From Candidatus Daviesbacteria bacterium (lineage in GTDB: Bacteria > Patescibacteria > Microgenomatia > Daviesbacterales > UBA10151), in contig JAQTZF010000001.1 of NCBI GenBank assembly GCA_028687915.1, positions 868,001 to 932,000 on the forward strand: a DNA stretch of 64,000 nucleotides, in the 5' to 3' direction. Numbering within the stretch: position 1 is the stretch's first letter; each line of letters begins with the position of its first letter. This document shows positions 1-10,100 of this stretch, piece by piece. The notes under the pieces are model-generated. The model had not been told where the DNA came from and made no database searches. It saw only the letters and a program-made list of their open reading frames with translations. The position numbers and the translations under genes are program-made.

Positions 1-3000
1 CCAATGTAGAAGTATCAGTTAAGGCGTTGAAGTTATAAGCATGATTTCCAACAATTACTTTTCCTGCGGGTAATGATACAGCTGTTTGCAAAGCTGCTTT
101 CTCTAATCTCTTGATTTGGAAGTGAGCTAGGTTTGCACTCGAAGAAGCAAAGGCTGGACGGGCAGATAACCGTACCTGTCGCCCATTACCTTCTGTCAAA
201 TCAACTGTTCCACCTGAAGCTGTGGCTACTGGAGCATCTGTAAAAGCCAAAATTGCTGCATTCCCACTACAACCCTTGGTATGCAAAATGTTATTTCCCA
301 AAGTGGTAATCGCTGTAGACTGATCATCAGATACCAAACGATAACTGTAAGTAGAACATTTGGCCAAACCAGGAATAGATATTTCATGATTTGTGGTTCC
401 CGCTGGATCTACTTTAGCAGTAGATTTATCATAAGACCCTGGTAAACCATATTCAATTTGAGAAGAACCTTCTATATTAGTCGACCATCTAATAGTTGCT
501 GCATCTGAAGTTACTTCTACATCTGGTAATGTAACAATAGTTAATTTATTAGATGGTGTCACTTCCAACCTTGGATCAACAGAAGTAACACTGGTATTAT
601 CATCAAGTAAAGTTGCTCTAAAGTAATAGGTTGGAGCAAGTAAAGTAACTCCAAAAATACTGACTGGTCGATATTCAGCAATCCAGCGGGTTTGATATAA
701 AGTAGAGTCAGATAAAGTAATAGGATCTGGATCAGCTGTTACTGCGCTATCACCAATTGGTCCAATACCGGCTTTTCTTACATTCCAACCCACACGTTTG
801 CCATTACACTCACCCTTAGTGGAAACAGCAAGATTTACCTCAGATCCTTCAGTTACTTTAGCAGCTGGGGCACTCCATGAAGCAGAAGTTAAGGCACAGG
901 GCTCCGGAGCAGGGGTAGGTGTTGATGTAGGTATTACAGTTGGAGTTGGGCTAGCTGTAGGAGTTGAAGTCATGGTTGGAGTAGCAGTTGGAACTCTAGT
1001 TGGGGTAGGAGTGTTAGTTGGGGCACTTGTTGGTGTTGATGTTAACGTTGGTATTGGCGTTTGTGTAGGAGTTTGGGTGGGTGTAGGGGTGGATGTTGGT
1101 GTATTAGTTGGAGTTGGTGTAGCAGTTGCTGTTGGTGTTGGAGTTGGGGTTCCACCTGTACCAGAGGTAACAGTGAGTAGTGATTGAGTGGTATTAACAG
1201 TATTACCCTGAGTTAAGGTAGCATTAAAGTAATACTGGGGATCTGTAAGTGGTATTAAAGGATTATGTTCAGAAATCCAGGTGGTAGTAGCCAGATTAGA
1301 AGAAGACATAATAACAGTTTGTGGGTTTGGTTGATTAGTAATTACAGATGGATCATCACCTAATCCATTTCTTCTAACCTCAAAGGTTATACTCTTTCCA
1401 GTACAGTCTCCTGTACCATTTACTCTAAGGGTTACCTCAGCACCTGTGGTTACATTGTTACTGCTCCAGGAAGCTGTGGATAAAGAACATGCTTGTCCTG
1501 TAACAGTATCAGACCACACATAACCTTGGTAGGCCTTAATAGTTTCAGCTAGCTTGTTCATATAGAAGAAATCACTTCCATCAGTTAGCCAGGGGTAGCT
1601 AGTATATTTCTGAAGATTTTGTGGAGTATCATTTTGCAGCAAAGCTTTTGCCATAAAAAGTTGATAAGAATTGATAGGATATGTTGTCCCATGTTCCCCT
1701 CCTACAACATCTTCCATATATGGCATATACCAATGTGGCATTAATGTAGTGAATTTATTGACAAAAACCTCAGCATCCTGTTTTGCAAAATCTGCAATTA
1801 TTCTCAAAGTTTCTGGAACCATATCGTTATAAGCTGATAATTGAGCCATTTGCAGATATTCATATCCTCTTATTTCCATGGGTATTGGCGGATAAAAACT
1901 GGTGCTATCTGCTAAAGAGGTACTAAATTGATCCTGAACTGCAATTTGCCTGGGGTCATCATATGCTCCTCTCCAGTTATAATTCCAAAGCCATCCTGGC
2001 CAATCCCCTGCTCCATACTTAGGCATCCAATCAGGGTCAGTTGGTAAAGTTTGTAAACCAGAGGAATAAAGGTAGCGCGGATATATTGTCATAGCAATTC
2101 TTTGTGTAATAGTTTTAGCGAGCAGCGCTCTGCCAATATTTTCATCACTATCTCCGTTTGCTTTTGCTAACTTAATAAATCCAATTAATCCATCTAAAAG
2201 CCGGTTTGTATTTATTAATGTAGAATGCCCGCTTACCACTCCTACATTAAATCCTCTAAACCAGGAAGAAGTAGCCCAATCATGCTCTGCCATATCATTA
2301 TTCAAAGCAGTTTTTGCAGCAGTAAGAACTGAAGCAGGGATAGAACCAGTTGAAGGCAACTCGTAATAATTAGCTAAGGAATAAAAATTATAAAGAGGAA
2401 CACGTTTGAGAAATAAATGAGGATTTCGTTGCTGAAAGGATTGAAAATTATTTCTTCCCCCATCTACACTACTCGGTTCATTGTTCCTGACAGCATAATC
2501 AGTACGCTGAGTTCCTAAATTAGGTAAATTATATACAGTTTCCGGTCTGTAACTGGAATTAGTTCTTTCTGATTTTATATATTCAATCAAACGGTTTTTG
2601 GGAGCTTGAGGGTCAGAAGAATCAGGTAAAGCATGTGCTGCTGCAGTGAGCTGATGGATAATATCAGCTGGATTTAGATAGTAAATATAGCCGGCAGTAT
2701 AATCATTTAACGGAAGATGTACAGGATAAATCCAGGGAGAGAAATGACCAGCCTGAATAGTTTTATCAACCTCAGCAACAAGCTTTTGGATTAATTCAGC
2801 TGGTGCTCCACTTGGATTAGTAGGGACTCTTTGGGAATCAGTATATTTCTTAAGTCCTGAGATAGAATAAGAGTAAGTGTTGGTATTATCTATACCAATG
2901 ATAGGACCAAATTCTGTAGAGTAATTAGCATCAGTTAGAGTTCCTGTGATATTAGCATGGATTGCATCTTTGGCTAAGGATAATAATGGAGGTAAAATAG

Positions 3001-4141
3001 CAAAACCTGAGGTAGTAGATCCTCCAGAACAGACATTAAGATAATTAATGTTTTCTGTAATTGTTGAAGTATCAGTATTAGCATCATAGTTATATGTTTC
3101 TGATACTGTAGTAGGATAACTACATAATCTGTTTGTCCAGAAGTTAATCTTAGAAATAACATTAGCAGGTAATGTTCCTGTTCCCCAGTTTTCTGTATCA
3201 GAAGCTCTTAAGTGTTCCCTGCCAAACAAAGGTAACATAGAAGTATTACCAGAGTTAGTGCTAAATGTTAAATCTATTCCTCCTTCTGTAGTTTGTTTAA
3301 TGCTGGTTGGATTATTCTGGAATTTAAGGAGTATGGGAGCATCAGCTTGGTAGGCTTGAGAATGAGGTAGAATATTTCTATTATCACTATCATAATATGT
3401 AGCTGGAGACTTAGTATCAGCAAAATGTGAATTATTTCCATACCAAACTAATACCCAGTTATTATCCAGAGCTGGTAAGGTTAAAGCTGCAGCACCTGAG
3501 GCTGGAATAGCCTGAACTTGGATATTTCCACCTATTGAGTAAGCAATATATTTAGGTGAAGATGGAGATGCAGTTCTATTATTAACAACAGTTGGATCAT
3601 AGGATGGTCCACTATAACTAACTATTGCTCCATTTAAATTACCAGAAAATAGCCTTAAGGAATTATTTAAGTTTTGGATTAATATAACTGGAGAAAGCCT
3701 GGAAACCCAAATATTCAAGTTATTGGTAAAAGTCATCTGATTATGTGACCAATCAGCTGCTTGATCGCTTAAAGCAGGTGTAGTTTCCGGAATCTTAATT
3801 TGCCCTAACTCAATGCCTTGCAGAGGTCCATAGAGACGGCCCCACCCTATATTAGCTGCTCCACCCTGCAAAGACAAAGATGGTATACCGGAAACCCGAA
3901 CTGTTGTTATTAAACCAGCTGTTTGATTACCATTAACTGTTGAGGACCTAAGTCCCATAGCCCCTGTCTGCCAAATAGACGGATCAACAGTTTGAGCATT
4001 AACTTCGCTTAAGCTAAAAGTTAAAAATGCAAAGTTAAAAATTAACCACAAAGATATTATTTTTAAAATATCTTTACGTCCCGCCTTGGCGGGAGGCAAA
4101 CTTTGTTTGATTCTTGAATCGTGAATCCTAAATCTTATCAT
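1..4141 (-). CDS. Giant secreted multidomain surface protein (C-terminus beyond window)
   Basis: About 1,380 codons are visible and the frame is still open at the left edge. The ATG overlaps the TAA of the upstream gene (TAATG), and a GGGAGG Shine-Dalgarno lies 10 nt before it, so this start is well supported. A hydrophobic signal peptide covers residues ~24-46, ending near VNA-Q. Residues ~47-440 are beta-rich and unrecognised. Residues ~447-870 are an alpha-helical domain homologous to two domains of the neighbouring 2462-aa protein. Two Ig-like domains with paired Cys follow (~884-992 and ~1080-1199), separated by a long Pro/Thr linker, then an FN3-like module (~1199-1280). I see no catalytic motif. 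It is the last visible gene of the surface-protein operon. A structural or glycan-binding role at the cell surface is inference. Confidence 0.85.
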   Translation of the reverse strand, partial: MIRFRIHDSRIKQSLPPAKAGRKDILKIISLWLIFNFAFLTFSLSEVNAQTVDPSIWQTGAMGLRSSTVNGNQTAGLITTVRVSGIPSLSLQGGAANIGWGRLYGPLQGIELGQIKIPETTPALSDQAADWSHNQMTFTNNLNIWVSRLSPVILIQNLNNSLRLFSGNLNGAIVSYSGPSYDPTVVNNRTASPSSPKYIAYSIGGNIQVQAIPASGAAALTLPALDNNWVLVWYGNNSHFADTKSPATYYDSDNRNILPHSQAYQADAPILLKFQNNPTSIKQTTEGGIDLTFSTNSGNTSMLPLFGREHLRASDTENWGTGTLPANVISKINFWTNRLCSYPTTVSETYNYDANTDTSTITENINYLNVCSGGSTTSGFAILPPLLSLAKDAIHANITGTLTDANYSTEFGPIIGIDNTNTYSYSISGLKKYTDSQRVPTNPSGAPAELIQKLVAEVDKTIQAGHFSPWIYPVHLPLNDYTAGYIYYLNPADIIHQLTAAAHALPDSSDPQAPKNRLIEYIKSERTNSSYRPETVYNLPNLGTQRTDYAVRNNEPSSVDGGRNNFQSFQQRNPHLFLKRVPLYNFYSLANYYELPSTGSIPASVLTAAKTALNNDMAEHDWATSSWFRGFNVGVVSGHSTLINTNRLLDGLIGFIKLAKANGDSDENIGRALLAKTITQRIAMTIYPRYLYSSGLQTLPTDPDWMPKYGAGDWPGWLWNYNWRGAYDDPRQIAVQDQFSTSLADSTSFYPPIPMEIRGYEYLQMAQLSAYNDMVPETLRIIADFAKQDAEVFVNKFTTLMPHWYMPYMEDVVGGEHGTTYPINSYQLFMAKALLQNDTPQNLQKYTSYPWLTDGSDFFYMNKLAETIKAYQGYVWSDTVTGQACSLSTASWSSNNVTTGAEVTLRVNGTGDCTGKSITFEVRRNGLGDDPSVITNQPNPQTVIMSSSNLATTTWISEHNPLIPLTDPQYYFNATLTQGNTVNTTQSLLTVTSGTGGTPTPTPTATATPTPTNTPTSTPTPTQTPTQTPIPTLTSTPTSAPTNTPTPTRVPTATPTMTSTPTASPTPTVIPTSTPTPAPEPCALTSASWSAPAAKVTEGSEVNLAVSTKGECNGKRVGWNVRKAGIGPIGDSAVTADPDPITLSDSTLYQTRWIAEYRPVSIFGVTLLAPTYYFRATLLDDNTSVTSVDPRLEVTPSNKLTIVTLPDVEVTSDAATIRWSTNIEGSSQIEYGLPGSYDKSTAKVDPAGTTNHEISIPGLAKCSTYSYRLVSDDQSTAITTLGNNILHTKGCSGNAAILAFTDAPVATASGGTVDLTEGNGRQVRLSARPAFASSSANLAHFQIKRLEKAALQTAVSLPAGKVIVGNHAYNFNALTDTSTL
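4079..4094. repeat. GC-rich palindrome inside the N-terminal codons
   Basis: The perfect palindrome tcccgccttggcggga sits in otherwise AT-rich sequence and encodes the Pro-Pro-Ala-Lys-Ala-Gly part of the extended N-terminus of the leftmost giant protein. It resembles the short dispersed palindromes common in Patescibacteria intergenic DNA. The adjoining bases 4109-4135 also hold near-repeats of gaatc. The element appears to have landed between the start codon and the signal-peptide core. Confidence 0.6.
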
Positions 4142-7100
4142 TATGGATTAACCTCCCTAACGATTAACTCATGAGTGCTAATATGGTAAATCTTCCCATT
4201 AGAGATAGAGGCTGGATTAGATCTGCCTTCTAACTGAGTCGACATTTGCCGGTTACGGAAACCTGCACCAATTTCTGTCCAGCGGCGGTTAGTAAGATCA
4301 AAAGCACCGGTGTAGTTAGCATTGCCTTCCTGAACATGGAAAGAAAAAATTGTATTACCGGCACAAGTTGGATTTAAGTTCTCGTCAGCATTACCAAACC
4401 CTGCAGGATTATTAAAGTTAGAAAGTGAGAATGGCTGACCATTTCTACCATAATTATCAAACAACACATCAACTAATCTTTGGCGACCCAAATCTAACCG
4501 TCCCCAACCACTCATTAAAAAGCTCACTGGTATTACCAAATACCCATCTTTATCAACACAAGGAGCGCTTTGGGCACCACTTAAACTTTGGGCATTCCAG
4601 TTTGGAACTGCAGTTGTTTCTCGACCAGTTGTTTCATCAAGGAGATAAATAATTTTATCTGTATATTTACCAGGATTATTTTGATAATCCTGCATCACAG
4701 TATCCTGAACACTCATAGCTAAAGGCACCTGAGTTAAATTACCAGCAGCAATCGTTGGTCCATTAGTAATATACCAGCTTGCCTGAGGGCTAGCAGCATC
4801 CCAAAATTCATTTAAAGGATACCCTGGATTAATACCAGCATTAGCTCTTTTAGCCTGAGGTATTATTACTACTTTTCCCTGGGTAACAACTGGCCAGTAT
4901 TCTTTGAAAGAGACACCTGGAATTTTCATATCTGCTCCTTGAGCATTTTTACTTCTCCAAGAAAGAGTACCATCAGCTGTATTAATGGCGTATACATACA
5001 TATTCATCCCCCCAAGAAAAGCTCTGTTTATATTATCAGCTCCTTTATTAAAGGCAGCAGTCATCATAATAGGAGCCCCAGTGTTATAGCTCCAAAGTAC
5101 ATTACCATTATCAGGATTTAGACCATAGAAAATACCATCATGTCCTCCCAGCATTATTTTATTATCAGCTATAAGTGGAGCAGCTGAAAAGCCCTCTTGA
5201 TTTAGTTTCTTCTGCCAAACCTGATTACCATTCATATCAACCGCATATACTGAACCATTTAAAGTAGCAAAGAAGACTTTATTGTCATAAGCTGCAGCTG
5301 AGTTTAGGATTGATCCATCAGCTTCAAATTTCCAAACTACCCTTCCTACATTTGCATTTAAGAGGTTAGGATTTACTGCATCAATCGCATAAAGAGTTGG
5401 TTTTTGACCATTAGATCCTTCAGTGCCTACAAAAACTTTGCCCTGATAAATAATAGCCTGTGTTTGAGGATGAACCCTATCGGGCTGGAATGGATAAGTC
5501 CATGAAACCTTAAATCTTTCATGAGGGAGAAGAGAATAATTAATATTAAAGTTCTCAGCTGAATAACCTGTATGTTGTGGATCTTTCCCAACCTGTGGCC
5601 AATCATTAGGATTACCTGGAACAGGTGTTGGAGTAATATTTGAGGTAACAGTTAACATATTATTTTTGTTATCTAAAGTATTACCTCCGGTTGTTGAGGC
5701 TTTAAAGTAATATGTAGGATCACCCAAAGATATACCAAGTAATCTTAATGGGTTAAATTCAGATACCCATGATCCTACTCCCTGCCCCTGGGTATTTAAA
5801 GTAATAGCCTGAGGCTGAATGTTTGCTAATATATCATCCAAAGCTGTAGATCCATATCTTCTAACCTCAAGGTTAACTTGTTTGTTAGCACAATTAGTAT
5901 CACCTACTACATTCAGATTAACAGTACTTCCCTGTGTAGCAGTTAAAGTATTCCAGGCAACAGCGGTTAGATTACATGGAACTGCTCTTAAGTCTACCCA
6001 AGTAGTTGTTCCATAAGCTTCAAGAGTTCTTGAAAGCCTTTCCCAATAGAACAAATCTTCTTTAACCCAAGGAATATCCAAATACTTCCTGAGTTCATCC
6101 CCACTCTTTTTAGCTCCCAAAGACTTCATTAGGAAAATTGACTGAATATTATGTGGATTTACGTACATAATTTCTCCAGCAAAGCTATTCATACCTCTTT
6201 GCATATAAGTGATTGGCATAGCTTGATCAAAAAACTGTTCATATCTTTGGACATCAGATGAACCGAAGTCAGTAAGCAATCTAGCTACTTCTGGAGTTAG
6301 CTCTCGAAGCTGAGGAATGTTAGTATCCATTGCCCCAGATCTTTGAACAAATTTACCTGCAGTACCATCCTGACCATTAATCCAAGCACTGGTATTTGGA
6401 TCACTTCCATTCCCATCAGTTGGCCTTAAATTATTAAGGTAGCGAAGCCTGGCTTGCATTGCTAAAGTTGCTAAATTAGTGGCCCAAGTAACCTCTGTTT
6501 GATCGTTCATATGTTGGGCAATACGGGCATAAGCAATTAATGCTGATAGCCTGCGGTTAGCGGAATCATACACATTAATACAAGAAGCACCAATACAAGA
6601 TGGGTCCACTGATGCCAGACCCAACAACCCAGCGTCTCCACTAGTTAATTCACTAAGAACAGACCCTTTTACTCCATTAGCACCAAAATTGGGATTTTTA
6701 ATCTGATCCCAATGACTTTCAATCCATGTCCAATCATTAGCTTGATAAGCATAGCTCCAAATATTATAAAGTCGGTCAAATGTTTTTCTGGTAGGAACAA
6801 AAGTGCCACCCCAGGTAATACCTTCACAAGGACTTTGGCTAGTACCGCCTTGGAAATTACAATACCTGAAAGGTCCCGGAGCAAATGGTTGACGAGACTT
6901 ATTATTATCCTGGGTTACAGTACTATTGGTATATATTAGACCATCGTTCCAGGGATAACGTTTTTCTGGTGAAAAAGAATCAATTGGATTCAAATTTGAA
7001 TTATTCCATTCATTATTTACAAAAGTTTTGATCTGATTTTGTAGGTTTGATGACAAATAAGGATAAGCCAATGAAAGATAGAAGGCTGTTTCTGATGGTT

Positions 7101-10100
7101 CTAAGTAATAACCCTTAAAAACTTCCTTACCTGGAATAAAAATCCATGGGTTAAGCCTGCCTGTTGTTAAGAAATTATTAACTTCTGTCTCCAAAGAAGT
7201 TCTTAAATCAGCTGATTTATTGATATCTATACTAGTCTTTGTAGGCACTTCCCAAATATAATGCTCAAGCTCAGCTTGAGTTGGAATATTTACAGCTGCT
7301 GCTGAAGATGTGGCAATGCTTTGTCGAGGATAAGGAGTAATAGTTGGTATTGGGGTTGGACTTACTCCTGGCAAGTGACCCTGAACCATAGCCACTATTC
7401 CACCGTAGTTAACAATAATTTTATCACCAGAAACAGATGGGCCATAAGAAGTGCCACCTGCAAAATCATTAGGCACTAAACCAAAATTAAGAGTTCGGGG
7501 ATTATGATCTACTAAGTGGTTTGCAAAATTATCTCTTTCACCAATGATTGATTCTAAATCACCAGTGTTAGTATTTATACTTCCTAACCCTGCCCATTGA
7601 TTAGTATAAATTTTATTACCAGCTGCGGAAAAAGCTGTTGTTTCGTCTCCAATCATCCAAATATTGGAGTTAGATTGATTATTACAAGAAACAGTATTAC
7701 AAAAAACTGGGTTATTGCTTGGGTTCCTCAGAGTAACATTACCAGTGGCTGGATCCATCTGGCCAAAGCCATTCATAATATACCATTGGTTATCATTATC
7801 GTAGTCAGAGTAATAGCTGCGATTTAAAACCCAAAGTTGCCCAGTGTTGTTAACTACTGGAGGTACTCCAGGATAACCATTACCTGCTGTCCAGAGAATT
7901 GGAGCAGTGTAAGATTTTTGGCCATTACTAATATTCAAAACATGGAAAGTTTCAAATTGGGGCCTACCGGAAATTGTTTGGCCATTTGTAGCAGTAAAAG
8001 TATTCCCTTGTAAGTAATTGCGGATCGTATTTTGTTCCCTGGTAATACCAGCAGAATCAGTTGCCACCCTCCACTGGAAACAAGGGATATTATTACGATT
8101 AAGCCAACCACGACTCGTAGGATAGTCATTACAACCAGCGCTAAAGGCAAGTAGTTTTTCTTCCTCGTTTAGAACAGAATTAACATCATCATTTGGAGCT
8201 GAACGGAAAATAACTTTATCATTGCTAATTACTGGATAGTTTCCTCTTAAGCTTTGACCAGCTAACTGAGATGATTCCCAGAGTTTTGTACCTGTAGTAT
8301 TAAAGGCATAAGCCTTCATGTCTTCTGCGCCAAAGTAAATAGTTCCATTAGCAAAAGCTGGTGAAGTTAAAATTGCTGTTCCAATATTAGCTTCCCAACG
8401 TCTATTGCCATTATTTTTATCAATAGCATAGAAATAACCATCACGGCCACCAATGTAAACAGAATCATTTGTCACAACTGGAGTGGCCCAAAAACCACCT
8501 TGTCTGCCACTTCTAAAAGTCCACTTAACAGCGGGCACACCATTTGTAATACTGTTGCCATCAATGGCATAAACATTACCATCTAGGGAGCCTACATAAA
8601 CCACCCCTCCTTCAACTGTTGGAGAATTTAAGATTCCACCAATGAATTGTCCAGATTGAGGATATCGCCAAGCCTGAGCACCAGTATTAAGATCCATTGC
8701 ATACATTGAGCCATTGGCAGTACCAATATAAACTAAGTCCCGGTTATTCGGTATATCACGAGCAATTGGAGGTTGGTAACCAGAAACTACTTCTTCCTTA
8801 AATTCTGACCAAAAATCACGATACCAAACTTTGGTATAAGGTCCATCAGGACCATTTTGGGTTGATCCGGATCTTTGATTATCATGAGCCAAAGTGGGCC
8901 AATCAGTAGAGCTAGTTGGAATTCCTCCGGTAACAGTAAGTAAACTGCCTTTATTATCAATAGTATTTCCTCCAGCTACATTAGCTCTAAAATAATATTG
9001 AGGATTAGTAAATGGAATTAATGGATTATGTTCTGCTACCCAGGTGGTAGTAGCTGAACCTGAAGAGATATTAGCTGGTTGAGGTTGGATAGTAGCTGGA
9101 ATATCATCAATTAATAATCCATTTCTTCTTACCTCAAAGTTAACCGTCTTACCATTACAATTATTATCTCCTGTAACATTTAGATTTATTGTTGATCCAG
9201 TAGTAGTGGTTTGAGTACTCCAGGAAGCTGTAGTTAGATTACATGCTGCTGGGGTTGGTGTAGCAGTAGGAGTAGGAGTTGAAATTAAGTCAGGATCAGC
9301 ATTATAAACATTAATATTATCAAAGTAGGCTCTCAAACTATGTGAATGCCACCAATCTTGCACACCAACCGCTATTTGAGGTAGGTAAAAAGTCCCTGTT
9401 GAAGAATCTGTTATTTGAGCTACTTGAGTACCATCAATCCAAAGGCTAGCAATAGCCCCTGTACCACTCCAGTCATAACTCCATTTCCAAGTCTGCCAGG
9501 TATTTATAACAGGAGCATTGGTTAAATCAGCACTAATATTATTACCATTTAGTCCTCTAATATTAAATTGATATCTAGAAGTAGTTTGGTTATATGAAAC
9601 CCACATAGTCCCACTATAAACTGGTGCCTGATCATACCAAGCTAGAAAAACAGCTTGAGTAGTTAAATTAGATCTTAAATTAACATCAAGCTTGCCCCAT
9701 AATTGCTTAGAAGCAGGACTTGAGACAGTTCTTAAAGCTACAGCTCTCATGCCTTCGTTAACTGCTGGTACAAAAGCATCCAAGCCTAACGAGCCTGATC
9801 TGGCAGCACTAGATGAAGCAACTAAAGTAGATCCTGTACCTAAAATAGAAGTACTAGTCCATTTGCTTAAGTTATTTCCCTCAAAATCATCATTAAAGAT
9901 GGCTTGTGCAGATCCTGGTGTAGGAGTAGCAGTTGGAGTTGGTGTAGGAGTTGGTGTGGCTGTAGCTGTTGGAGTAGCTGTTGGGGTTGGTGTTGGTGTT
10001 CCACCTGTACCAGAAGTAACAGTTAATAAATTAGCTTTATTATCTATAATATTACCACCTTGAGTAGAAGCTTTGAAGTAATACTGTGGATCAGTAAATG

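Noticed and set aside
905..1160. gttggagt-type minisatellite as a CRISPR or DNA repeat array
   Set aside because: Irregular units without spacers; it simply encodes the Pro-Thr linker of the giant protein.
798..1187. Plus-strand frame encoding a Val/Gly repeat protein
   Set aside because: It is the antisense shadow of the Pro/Thr linker codons of the leftmost giant protein; the same happens at 9692-10063 and 62222-62407.
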